Source: Nemertoderma westbladi (Eukaryota > Xenacoelomorpha > Nemertodermatida > Nemertodermatidae). Taken from it: DNA of 64,000 nucleotides. Below the pieces are notes generated by a model that was not told where the DNA came from, did no database searches, and saw only the letters and a program-made list of their open reading frames with translations. The stretch is from positions 30,904 through 94,903 of the forward strand of contig JAUCBJ010009127.1 of assembly GCA_032718475.1 (NCBI GenBank), written 5' to 3'. Positions 43,412 through 56,296 of the stretch are shown piece after piece; the stretch's first letter is position 1, and every line of letters starts with the position of its first letter. A program made the position numbers and the translations under genes.

Positions 43412-46400
43412 TCTTCCACTCAGTTGTGGTTGATTCACGCACCCTTGCAATCTTCATCTTCCACTCAGTTGTGGTTCATTCACGCACCCTTGCAATCTTC
43501 ATCTTCCACTCAGTTGTGGTTCATTCACGCAACTTGCACTTTTCATCTTCCACTCAGTTGTGGTTCATTCTCGCACCCTGCAGTCTTCATCTTCCACTCA
43601 GTTGTGGTTCATTCCCGCACCCTTGCACTCTTCATCTTCCGCTCAGTTGTGGTTCATTCACGCACCCTGCAGTCTTCATCTTCCACTCAGTTGTGGTTCA
43701 TTCACGCACCCTTGCAATCTTCATCTTCCACTCAGTTGTGGTTCATTCACGCTCCCTTGCACTCTTCATCTTCCACTCAGTTGTGGTTCATTCTCGCTCC
43801 CTTGCACTCTTCATCTTCCACTCAGTTGTGGTTCATTCACGCACCCTTGCAATCTTCATCTTCCACTCAGTTGTGGTTCATTCACGCTCCCTTGCAATCT
43901 TCATCTTCCACTCAGTTGTGGTTCATTCACGCAACTTGCACTCTTCATCTTCCACTCAGTTGTGGTTCATTCTCGCACCCTTGCACTCTTCATCTTCCAC
44001 TCAGTTGTGGTTCATTCACGCAACTTGCACTTTTCATCTTCCACTCAGTTGTGGTTCATTCACGCAACTTGTACTCTTCATCTTCCACTCAGTTGTGGTT
44101 CATTCTCGCACCCTTGCAATCTTCATCTTCCACTCAGTTGTGGTTGATTCACGCACCCCTGCACTCTTCATCTTCCACTCAGTTGTGGTTGATTCACGCA
44201 CCCTTGCAATCTTCATCTTCCACTCAGTTGTGGTTCATTCTCGCACCCTGCAGTCTTCATCTTCCACTCAGTTGTGGTTCATTCCCGCACCCTTGCACTC
44301 TTCATCTTCCGCTCAGTTGTGGTTCATTCACGCACCCTGCAGTCTTCATCTTCCACTCAGTTGTGGTTCATTCACGCACCCTTGCAATCTTCATCTTCCA
44401 CTCAGTTGTGGTTCATTCCCGCACCCTTGTACTCTTTATCTTCCACTCAGTTGTGGTTCATTCTCGCACCCTTGCACTCTTCATCTTCCGCTCAGTTGTG
44501 GTTCATTCACGCACCCTGCAGTCTTCATCTTCCACTCAGTTGTGGTTCATTCCCGCACCCTTGTACTCTTTATCTTCCACTCAGTTGTGGTTCATTCTCG
44601 CACCCTTGCACTCTTCATCTTCCACTCAGTTGTGGTTCATTCCCGCACCCTTGTACTCTTTATCTTCCACTCAGTTGTGGTTCATTCTCGCACCCTTGCA
44701 CTCTTCATCTTCCGCTCAGTTGTGGTTCATTCACGCACCCTGCAGTCTTCATCTTCCACTCAGTTGTGGTTCATTCACGCACCCTTGCAATCTTCATCTT
44801 CCACTCAGTTGTGGTTCATTCACGCAACTTGCACTTTTCATCTTCCACTCAGTTGTGGTTCATTCACGCACCCTTGCAATCTTCATCTTCCACTCAGTTG
44901 TGGTTCATTCACGCAACTTGCACTTTTCATCTTCCACTCAGTTGTGGTTCATTCTCGCACCCTGCAGTCTTCATCTTCCACTCAGTTGTGGTTCATTCCC
45001 GCACCCTTGCACTCTTCATCTTCCGCTCAGTTGTGGTTCATTCACGCACCCTGCAGTCTTCATCTTCCACTCAGTTGTGGTTCATTCACGCTCCCTTGCA
45101 ATCTTCATCTTCCACTCAGTTGTGGTTCATTCACGCACCCTTGCAATCTTCATCTTCCACTCAGTTGTGGTTCATTCCCGCAACCTTGTACTCTTCATCT
45201 TCCGCTCAGTTGTGGTTCATTCACGCACCCTGCAGTCTTCATCTTCCACTCAGTTGTGGTTCATTCACGCTCCCTTGCACTCTTCATCTTCCGCTCAGTT
45301 GTGGTTCATTCACGCACCCTTGCAGTCTTCATCTTCCACTCAGTTGTGGTTCATTCCCGCACCCTGCAGTCTTCATCTTCCACTCAGTTGTGGTTCATTC
45401 CCGCACCCTGCAGTCTTCATCTTCCACTCAGTTGTGGTTCATTCCCGCACCCTGCAGTCTTCATCTTCCACTCAGTTGTGGTTCATTATCGCTCCCTTGC
45501 ACTCTTCATCTTCCGCTCAGTTGTGGTTCATTCACGCACCCTGCAGTCTTCATCTTCCACTCAGTTGTGGTTCATTCACGCACCCTGCAGTCTTCATCTT
45601 CCACTCAGTTGTGGTTCATTCACGCACCCTTGCAATCTTCATCTTCCACTCAGTTGTGGTTCATTCACGCTCCCTTGCACTCTTCATCTTCCACTCAGTT
45701 GTGGTTCATTCTCGCTCCCTTGCACTCTTCATCTTCCGCTCAGTTGTGGTTCATTCACGCACCCTTGCAGTCTTCATCTTCCACTCAGTTGTGGTTCATT
45801 CCCGCACCCTGCAGTCTTCATCTTCCACTCAGTTGTGGTTCATTCTCGCTCCCTTGCACTCTTCATCTTCCGCTCAGTTGTGGTTCATTCACGCACCCTT
45901 GCACTCTTCATCTTCCACTCAGTTGTGGTTCATTCCCACACCCTGCAGTCTTCATCTTCCACTCAGTTGTGGTTCATTCTCGCTCCCTTGCACTCTTCAT
46001 CTTCCGCTCAGTTGTGGTTCATTCACGCACCCTGCAGTCTTCATCTTCCACTCAGTTGTGGTTCATTCTCGCTCCCTTGCACTCTTCATCTTCCGCTCAG
46101 TTGTGGTTCATTCACGCACCCTGCAGTCTTCATCTTCCACTCAGTTGTGGTTCATTCACGCACCTTTGCAATCTTCATCTTCCACTCAGTTGTGGTTCAT
46201 TCTCGCTCCCTTGCACTCTTCATCTTCCGCTCAGTTGTGGTTCATTCACGCACCCTGCAGTCTTCATCTTCCACTCAGTTGTGGTTCATTCCCGCACCCT
46301 TGCACTCTTCATCTTCCACTCAGTTGTGGTTCATTCTCGCTCCCTTGCACTCTTCATCTTCCACTCAGTTGTGGTTCATTCTCGCTCCCTTGCACTCTTC

Positions 46401-49400
46401 ATCTTCCACTCAGTTGTGGTTCATTCACGCACCCTTGCAATCTTCATCTTCCACTCAGTTGTGGTTCATTCACGCACCCTGCACTCTTCATCTTCCACTC
46501 AGTTGTGGTTCATTCTCGCTCCCTTGCACTCTTCATCTTCCGCTCAGTTGTGGTTCATTCACGCACCCTGCAGTCTTCATCTTCCACTCAGTTGTGGTTC
46601 ATTCTCGCTCCCTTGCACTCTTCATCTTCCGCTCAGTTGTGGTTCATTCACGCACCCTGCAGTCTTCATCTTCCACTCAGTTGTGGTTCATTCTCGCTCC
46701 CTTGCACTCTTCATCTTCCACTCAGTTGTGTTTCATTCACGCACCCTGCAGTCTTCATCTTCCACTCAGTTGTGGTTGATTCACGCACCCTTGCAATCTT
46801 CATCTTCCACTCAGTTGTGGTTCATTCACGCACCCTTGCAATCTTCATCTTCCACTCAGTTGTGGTTCATTCACGCAACTTGCACTTTTCATCTTCCACT
46901 CAGTTGTGGTTCATTCCCGCACCCTTGCACTCTTCATCTTCCGCTCAGTTGTGGTTGATTCCCGCTCCCTTGCAATCTTCATCTTCCACTCAGTTGTGGT
47001 TCATTCACGCAACTTGCACTTTTCATCTTCCACTCAGTTGTGGTTCATTCACGCAACTTGTACTCTTCATCTTCCACTCAGTTGTGGTTCATTCCCGCAC
47101 CCTTGTACTCTCCATCTTCCACTCAGTTGTGGTTCATTCCCGCACCCTTTCACTCTTCATCTTCCACTCAGTTGTGGTTCATTCTCGCACCCTTGCAATC
47201 TTCATCTTCCACTCAGTTGTGGTTCATTCACGCACCCTTGCAATCTTCATCTTCCACTCAGTTGTGGTTCATTCACGCAACTTGCACTTTTCATCTTCCA
47301 CTCAGTTGTGGTTCATTCACGCTCCCTTGCACTCTTCATCTTCCACTCAGTTGTGGTTCATTCACGCAACTTGCACTTTTCATCTTCCACTCAGTTGTGG
47401 TTCATTCACGCAACTTGTACTCTTCATCTTCCACTCAGTTGTGGTTCATTCTCGCACCCTGCAGTCTTCATCTTCCACTCAGATGTGGTTGATTCACGCA
47501 CCCTTGTACTCTTCATCTTCCACTCAGTTGTGGTTCACTCACGCAACTTGCACTTTTCATCTTCCACTCAGTTGTGGTTCATTCTCGCACCCTTCCACTC
47601 AGTTGTGGTTCATTCACGCAACTTGCACTTTTCATCTTCCACTCAGTTGTGGTTAATTCCCGCACCCTTGCACTCTTCATCTTCCACTTAGTTTGTTTCA
47701 ATCCCGCAACCTTGCACTCTTCATCTTCCACTCAGTTGTGGTTAATTCCCGCACCCTTGCACTCTTCATCTTCCACTCAGTTGTGGTTCATTCCCGCACC
47801 CTTGCACTCTTCATCTTCCACTCAGTTGTGGTTAATTCCCGCACCCTTGCACTCTTCATCTTCCACTCAGTTGTGGTTAATTCCCGCACCCTTGCACTCT
47901 TTATCTTCCACTCAGTTGTGGTTCATTCCCGCTCCCTTGCACTCTTTATCTTCCACTCCGTCGTGGTTTATTCCCGCACCCTTGTACTCTTCATCTTCCA
48001 CTCAGTTGTGGTTCATTCCCGCACCCTTGCACTCTTCATCTTCCACTCAGTTGTGGTTAATTCCCGCACCCTTGCACTCTTCATCTTCCACTCCGTCGTG
48101 GTTTATTCCCGCACCCTTGTACTCTTCATCTTCCACTCAGTTGTGGTTCATTCCCGCACCCTTGCACTCTTTATCTTCCACTCCGTCGTGGTTTATTCCC
48201 GCACCCTTGCACTCTTCATCTTCCACTCAGTTGTGGTTCATTCCCACACCCTTGCACTCTTTATCTTCCACTCCGTCGTGGTTTATTCCCGCACCCTTGC
48301 ACTCTTCATCTTCCACTCAGTTGTGGTTAATTCCCGCACCCTTGCACTCTTTATCTTCCACTCAGTTGTGGTTCATTCCCGCTCCCTTGCACTCTTTATC
48401 TTCCACTCCGTCGTGGTTTATTCCCGCACCCTTGCACTCTTCATCTTCCACTCAGTTGTGGTTCATTCCCGCACCCTTGCACTCTTCATCTTCCACTCCG
48501 TCGTGGTTTATTCCCGCACCCTTGTACTCTTCATCTTCCACTCAGTTGTGGTTTATTCCCGCACCCTTGCACTCTTCATCTTCCACTCAGTTGCGGTTCA
48601 TTCACGCACCCTTGCAATCTTCATCTTCCACTCAGTTGTGGTTCATTCACGCACCCTTGCACTCTTCATCTTCCACTCAGTTGTGGTTAATTCCCGCACC
48701 CTTGCACTCTTCATCTTCCACTCCGTCGTGGTTTATTCCCGCACCCTTGCACTCTTCATCTTCCACTCAGTTGTGGTTCATTCCCGCACCCTTGCACTCT
48801 TCATCTTCCACTCAGTTGTGGTTAATTCCCGCACCCTTGCACTCTTCATCTTCCACTCAGTTGTGGTTAATTCCCGCACCCTTGCACTCTTTATCTTCCA
48901 CTCAGTTGTGGTTCATTCCCGCTCCCTTGCACTCTTTATCTTCCACTCCGTCGTGGTTTATTCCCGCACCCTTGTACTCTTCATCTTCCACTCAGTTGTG
49001 GTTCATTCCCGCTCCCTTGCACTCTTTATCTTCCACTCCGTCGTGGTTTATTCCCGCACCCTTGTACTCTTCATCTTCCACTCAGTTGTGGTTCATTCCC
49101 GCACCCTTGCACTCTTCATTTTCTACTCAGTTGTGGTTCATTCACGCTCCCTTGCACTCTTCATCTTCCACTCAGTTGTGGTTCATTCCCACAACCTTGC
49201 ACTTTTCGTGTTTCAATCCCGCAGCCTTGCACTCTTCATCTTCCACTCAGTTGTGGTTCATTCACGCTCCCTTGCACTCTTCATCTTCCACTCAGTTGTG
49301 GTTCATTCCCACAACCTTGCACTTTTCGTGTTTCAATCCCGCAGCCTTGCACTCTTCATCTTCCACTCAGTTGTGGTTCATTCACGCTCCCTTGCACTCT

Positions 49401-52400
49401 TCGTGGTTCATTCCCGCTCCCTTGCACTCTTCATCTTCCACTCAGTTGTGGTTCATTCCCGTACCCTTGCAGTCTTCATCTTCCACTTAGTTTGTTTCAA
49501 TCCCGCAACCTTGCACTCTTCATCTTCCACTCAGTTGTGGTTAATTCCCGCACCCTTGCAGTCTTCATCTTCCACTCAGTTGTGGTTCATTCCCGCTCCC
49601 TCGCACTCTTCATCTTCCACTCAGTTGTGGTTCATTCCCACAACCTTGCACTTTTCGTGTTTCAATCCCGCAGCCTTGCACTCTTCATCTTCCACTCAGT
49701 TGTGGTTCATTCCCGCACTCTTGCACTCTTCATCTTCCACTCAGTTGTGGTTCATTCCCGTACCCTTGCACTCTTCGTGGTTCATTCCCGCTCCCTTGCA
49801 GTCTTCATCTTCCACTTAGTTTGTTTCAATCCCGCAACCTTGCACTCTTCATCTTCCACTCAGTTGTGGTTAATTCCCGCACCCTTGCACTCTTCATCTT
49901 CCACTCCGTCGTGGTTTATTCCCGCACCCTTGTACTCTTCATCTTCCACTCAGTTGTGGTTCATTCCCGCACCCTTGCACTCTTCATCTTCCACTCAGTT
50001 GTGGTTAATTCCCGCACCCTTGCACTCTTCATCTTCCACTCCGTCGTGGTTTATTCCCGCACCCTTGTACTCTTCATCTTCCACTCAGTTGTGGTTCATT
50101 CCCGCACCCTTGCACTCTTTATCTTCCACTCCGTCGTGGTTTATTCCCGCACCCTTGCACTCTTCATCTTCCACTCAGTTGTGGTTCATTCCCACACCCT
50201 TGCACTCTTTATCTTCCACTCCGTCGTGGTTTATTCCCGCACCCTTGCACTCTTCATCTTCCACTCAGTTGTGGTTAATTCCCGCACCCTTGCACTCTTT
50301 ATCTTCCACTCAGTTGTGGTTCATTCCCGCTCCCTTGCACTCTTTATCTTCCACTCCGTCGTGGTTTATTCCCGCACCCTTGCACTCTTCATCTTCCACT
50401 CAGTTGTGGTTCATTCCCGCACCCTTGCACTCTTCATCTTCCACTCCGTCGTGGTTTATTCCCGCACCCTTGTACTCTTCATCTTCCACTCAGTTGTGGT
50501 TTATTCCCGCACCCTTGCACTCTTCATCTTCCACTCAGTTGCGGTTCATTCACGCACCCTTGCAATCTTCATCTTCCACTCAGTTGTGGTTCATTCACGC
50601 ACCCTTGCACTCTTCATCTTCCACTCAGTTGTGGTTAATTCCCGCACCCTTGCACTCTTCATCTTCCACTCCGTCGTGGTTTATTCCCGCACCCTTGCAC
50701 TCTTCATCTTCCACTCAGTTGTGGTTCATTCCCGCACCCTTGCACTCTTCATCTTCCACTCAGTTGTGGTTAATTCCCGCACCCTTGCACTCTTCATCTT
50801 CCACTCAGTTGTGGTTAATTCCCGCACCCTTGCACTCTTTATCTTCCACTCAGTTGTGGTTCATTCCCGCTCCCTTGCACTCTTTATCTTCCACTCCGTC
50901 GTGGTTTATTCCCGCACCCTTGTACTCTTCATCTTCCACTCAGTTGTGGTTCATTCCCGCTCCCTTGCACTCTTTATCTTCCACTCCGTCGTGGTTTATT
51001 CCCGCACCCTTGTACTCTTCATCTTCCACTCAGTTGTGGTTCATTCCCGCACCCTTGCACTCTTCATTTTCTACTCAGTTGTGGTTCATTCACGCTCCCT
51101 TGCACTCTTCATCTTCCACTCAGTTGTGGTTCATTCCCACAACCTTGCACTTTTCGTGTTTCAATCCCGCAGCCTTGCACTCTTCATCTTCCACTCAGTT
51201 GTGGTTCATTCACGCTCCCTTGCACTCTTCATCTTCCACTCAGTTGTGGTTCATTCCCACAACCTTGCACTTTTCGTGTTTCAATCCCGCAGCCTTGCAC
51301 TCTTCATCTTCCACTCAGTTGTGGTTCATTCACGCTCCCTTGCACTCTTCGTGGTTCATTCCCGCTCCCTTGCACTCTTCATCTTCCACTCAGTTGTGGT
51401 TCATTCCCGTACCCTTGCAGTCTTCATCTTCCACTTAGTTTGTTTCAATCCCGCAACCTTGCACTCTTCATCTTCCACTCAGTTGTGGTTAATTCCCGCA
51501 CCCTTGCAGTCTTCATCTTCCACTCAGTTGTGGTTCATTCCCGCTCCCTCGCACTCTTCATCTTCCACTCAGTTGTGGTTCATTCCCACAACCTTGCACT
51601 TTTCGTGTTTCAATCCCGCAGCCTTGCACTCTTCATCTTCCACTCAGTTGTGGTTCATTCCCGCACTCTTGCACTCTTCATCTTCCACTCAGTTGTGGTT
51701 CATTCCCGTACCCTTGCACTCTTCGTGGTTCATTCCCGCTCCCTTGCAGTCTTCATCTTCCACTTAGTTTGTTTCAATCCCGCAACCTTGCACTCTTCAT
51801 CTTCCACTCAGTTGTGGTTAATTCCCGCACCCTTGCACTCTTCATCTTCCACTCAGTTGTGGTTAATTCCCGCACCCTTGCACTCTTCATTTTCTACTCA
51901 GTTGTGGTTCATTCTCGCAACCTTGCACTCTTCATCTTCCACTCAGTTGTGGTTCATTCACGACGCACCCTTGCACTCTTCATCTTCCACTCAGTTGTGG
52001 TTAATTCCCGCACCCTTGCAGTCTTCATCTTCCACTCAGTTGTGGTTCATTCCCGCACTCTTGCACTCTTTATCTTCCACTCAGTTGTGGTTAATTTCCA
52101 CACCCTTGCAGTCTTCATCTTCCACTCAGTTGTGGTTAATTCCCGCACCCTTGCACTCTTCATTTTAGACTCAGTTGTGGTTCATTCACGCACCCTTGCA
52201 CCCTTCATCTTCTACTCAGTTGTGGTTCATTCTCGCAACCTTGCACTCTTCATCTTCCACTTAGTTTGTTTCAATCCCGCAACCTTGCACTCTTCATCTT
52301 CCACTCAGTTGTGGTTAATTCCCGCACTCTTGCACTCTTTATCTTCCACTCAGTTGTGGTTAATTTCCACACCCTTGCAGTCTTCATCTTCCACTCAGTT

Positions 52401-55057
52401 GTGGTTCATTCACGCTCCCTTGCACTCTTCATCTTCCACTCAGTTGTGGTTTATTCCCGCACCCTTGCACTCTTCATCTTCCACTCAGTTTTGGTTCATT
52501 CCCGCACCCTTGCAGTCTTCATCTTCCACTCAGTTGTGTTTCATTCTCGCAACCTTGCACTCTTCATCTTCCACTCAGTTGTGGTTCATTCACGACGCAC
52601 CCTTGCACTCTTCATCTTCCACTCAGTTGTGGTTCATTCTCACACCCTTGCACTCTTCATCTTCCACTCAGTTGTGGTTCATTCACGACGCACCCTTGCA
52701 CTTTTCATCTTCCACTCAGTTGTGGTTCATTCTCACACCCTTGCACTCTTCATCTTCCACTCAGTTGTGTTTCATTCTCGCTTCCTTGTACTCTTCATCT
52801 TCCACTCAGTTGCGGTTCATTCACGCTCCCTTGCACTCTTCATCTTCCACTCAGTTGTGGTTAATTCCCGCACCCTTGCAGTCTTCATCTTCCACTCAGT
52901 TGTGGTTCATTCCCGCACTCTTGCACTCTTTATCTTCCACTCAGTTGTGGTTCATTCCCGCACCCTTGCACTCTTCATCTTCCACTCAGTTGTGGTTCAT
53001 TCACGCACCCTTGCAGTCTTCATCTTCCACTCAGTTGTGGTTCATTCCCGCACCCTTGCACTCTTCATCTTCCACTCAGTTTTGGTTCATTCCCGCACCC
53101 TTGCAGTCTTCATCTTCCACTCAGTTGTGGTTCATTCTCGCAACCTTGCACTCTTCATCTTCCACTCAGTTTTGGTTCATTCACGACGCACCCTTGCACT
53201 CTTCATCTTCCACTCAGTTGTGGTTAATTCCCGCACCCTTGCACTCTTCGTGGTTCATTCCCGCTCCCTTGCACTCTTCATCTTCCACTCAGTTGTGGTT
53301 CATTCTCGCTCCCTTGCACTCTTCATCTTCCACTCAGTTGTGGTTAATTCCCGCACCCTTGCACTCTTCATCTTCCACTCAGTTGTGGTTCATTCCCGCA
53401 CCCTTGCACTCTTCATCTTCCACTCAGTTGTGATTCATTCTCGCAACCTTGCACTCTTCATCTTCCACTCAGTTTTGGTTCATTCACGACGCACCCTTGC
53501 ACTCTTCATCTTCCACTCAGTTGTGGTTAATTCCCGCACCCTTGCACTCTTCGTGGTTTATTCCCGCACCCTTGCACTCTTCATCTTCCACTCAGTTTTG
53601 GTTCATTCCCGCACCCTTGCAGTCTTCATCTTCCACTCAGTTGTGGTTCATTCTCGCAACCTTGCACTCTTCATCTTCCACTCAGTTGTGGTTCATTCAC
53701 GACGCACCCTTGCACTCTTCATCTTCCACTCAGTTGTGGTTAATTCCCGCACCCTTGCACTCTTCGTGGTTCATTCCCGCACCCTTGCACTCTTCATCTT
53801 CCACTCAGTTTTGGTTCATTCACGACGCACCCTTGCACTCTTCATCTTCCACTCAGTTGTGGTTAATTCCCGCACCCTTGCACTCTTCGTGGTTCATTCC
53901 CGCACCCTTGCACTCTTCATCTTCCACTCAGTTTTGGTTCATTCACGACGCACCCTTGCACTCTTCATCTTCCACTCAGTTGTGGTTAATTCCCGCACCC
54001 TTGCACTCTTCGTGGTTCATTCCCGCACCCTTGCACTCTTCATCTTCCACTCAGTTATGGTTCACTCCCGCACCCTTGCACTCTTCATCTTCCACTCAGT
54101 TGTGGTTCATTCCCGCACCCTTGCACTCTTCATCTTCCACTCAGTTGTGGTTCATTCCCGCACCCTTGCACTCTTCATCTTCCACTCAGTTTTGGTTCAT
54201 TCACGACGCACCCTTGCACTCTTCATCTTCCACTCAGTTGTGGTTCATTCCCGCACCCTTGCACTCTTCATCTTCCACTCAGTTGTGGTTAATTCCCGCA
54301 CTCTTGCAGTCTTCATCTTCCACTCAGTTGTGGTTCATTCTCGCTCCCTTGCACTCTTCATCTTCCACTCAGTTGTGGTTCATTCCCGCACCCTTGTACT
54401 CTTCATCTTCCACTCAGTTGTGGTTCATTCACGACGCACCCTTGCACTCTTCATCTTCCACTCAGTTGTGGTTCATTCACGACGCACCCTTGCACTCTTC
54501 ATCTTCCACTCAGTTTTGGTTCATTCACGACGCACCCTTGCACTCTTCATCTTCCACTCAGTTGTGGTTCATTCCCGCACCCTTGCACTCTTCATCTTCC
54601 ACTCAGTTGTGGTTAATTCCCGCACTCTTGCAGTCTTCATCTTCCACTCAGTTGTGGTTAATTCCCGCACCCTTGCACTCTTCATCTTCCACTTAGTTTG
54701 TTTCAATCCCGCAACCTTGCACTCTTCATCTTCTACTCAGTTGTGGTTCATTCCCGCACCCTTGCACTCTTCATCTTCTACTCAGTTGTGGTTCATTCCC
54801 GCACCCTTGCAGTCTTCATCTTCCACTTAGTTTGTTTCAATCCCGCAACCTTGCACTCTTCATCTTCTACTCAGTTGTGGTTCATTCCCGCACCCTTGCA
54901 CTCTTCATCTTCTACTCAGTTGTGGTTCATTCCCGCACCCTTGCACACTTCATCTTCCATACCATTGATGTTCATTCCCGCACCCTTGTACTCTTCATCT
55001 TCCATACCATTGATGTTCTTTATTGCACCCTTGCACTCTTCATCTGTGAGCACAGAC
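43412..55057. repeat. 45-bp minisatellite array, right block
   Basis: Continuation of the array interrupted by the BEL element; the first units after the insertion match the variant types just before it (tgattcacgc, tgcaatc). Up to about 47.6 kb the block mixes 43-, 44- and 45-bp units and the ttccgctcag variant. From 47.7 to 51.9 kb a cactccgtcgtggttta variant marks a higher-order repeat. From 51.8 to 54.7 kb the 48-bp cacgacgcaccc units and short ttcgtggttc units are frequent. The last two or three units (54,940-55,057) grade into a retrotransposon coding fragment. The long forward open frames here are products of the 45-bp period, not genes. Confidence 0.97.
47955..51855. repeat. Two tandem copies of a 1,948-bp higher-order repeat
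   Basis: Positions x and x+1,948 match across this span (for example the ttagtttgtttcaatccc units at about 49,488 and 51,436, and at about 49,817 and 51,765). The copies appear essentially identical by eye, including all ccgtcgtgg and ttttcgtgtttcaatccc variants. They diverge only where a ccgtcgtgg unit is replaced by cagttgtgg (49,911 versus 51,859). Such identity implies a very recent unequal exchange, or possibly an assembly effect. Confidence 0.85.
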
Positions 55058-55203
55058 ACAGGCACACGATGCACCTCAAAGTTGTCAGGCAATACCCTGA
55101 CATTGTTTAGGAGCTTCTCAAAGTGGGCATTCCAACCATTGAGGCGTTCAGCTGGAGATTCGTCTTTAACCTTTGTTGTTGGCTTTTCCAATACATTTTC
55201 CTA
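54916..55203 (-). mobile_element. Non-LTR retrotransposon ORF fragment at the array edge
   Basis: On the minus strand an open frame reads from about 55,203 into the last array units. Its first 60 or so residues resemble the linker between endonuclease and reverse transcriptase in RTE-like non-LTR elements: ERLNGWNAHFEKLLNN, then a spacer, then LTDEECKGAIKNINGMED. The second motif matches the usual acidic, AIKxLKNGK-type segment that precedes the RT. An in-frame TAG lies just upstream. Downstream, DEECKGAIKNINGME is followed by two imperfect 15-residue copies (DEEYKGAGMNINGME, DEVCKGAGMNHN) before the first stop. The family assignment is from memory of motif patterns and is moderately certain; the repeat continuity is read directly. 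Confidence 0.65.
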
Positions 55204-56288
55204 CACAAACATGCACTGTAAACCGCTAGGCCTATATTCTATACGTCTGACTGTTTATCAGGCTGTTGATTCTCAATTAGATTGGGTTTTCTACAATATT
55301 CCCAACTGTCGTTTATTGTTTTGGTTCCTTTCAACACGCCCTTTAACCTGCGTCTTTACTAACCTGCCTACAAGTAGGTGTAGGTAAGCGTGCGGAAGCG
55401 GGTACATGTATGCGTAGATGTAGGCGTTACCCCCACACGCCCCTAATAAATTGTCATGTGGTTACTAGTACTACACTGCTCTTATGGACCTATTAAAGTA
55501 TGTGGCTCGACCCAAAAGTAATGCAGCTATCAGATACAAACTAACGTGCAATTCAACCCGTATCCGTCTCGGTTGTTTATGCCAATTAGGTAAATTGACA
55601 TTAAAATAATACTTGCTGGTAAGGAAAACATTGGTTTGTTCTTGGCTTAATAGTGGGTCGCGCCAAAGATCTTGTTGCGGAGTCCCAACTTCTCTACAGT
55701 GGTAAACCTCTTCATTAGAGGAAGTTCCTGTTCCTACGGAGAAGGAAACTCAATCTTCTCCAATAATACCCTTCAACCTTCAATGCATGGCTATTTGCGT
55801 GAGCTCATTCGCCAATCAATTACCCTGCCACTATATAACTCTAGCATCTCATTGGTTGAGAGTCACTACTATCGATTTATGTTCAACATCCCAGCCTGTT
55901 CACTGATTAGAATGTGAGTTTTATATAGGGTGGTGGTGCAACCGCTATGTAGCCATAAAATTCGAATATTGGTAGATTTTAGATGGAAGTTTTATTGTAC
56001 CTCGTAACTTTGTTAGATCAAACGGGTCCCTCCATTCCATGTAAAGGCATTTATTTAACAAATTCATCAATATTTAAATTATTAATCAATAAAATAAATC
56101 TCTGAAAATTGTTTAATAATTTTTCTTTATTTCTACTTATTTTATTCAATTTTGTATATCCTTAAGATAAAAATACTTTATTAACACTTTCGCTTGCTTA
56201 CAGTTATAATTATAGAATCGGATTACCAAATTTGACAATAGGAAGCATTCGATAGACCTTGTAGTGGTAATGCAAGGTGGCTCCAGAA
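55204..56288. other. Intergenic DNA with nothing recognised
   Basis: Just over 1 kb of unique-looking sequence between the array-edge fragment and the DNA transposon. The longest open frame (55,672-55,917, plus strand, 81 codons) has no motif, and I do not call it a gene. Confidence 0.5.
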
Positions 56289-56296
56289 AGATATGT

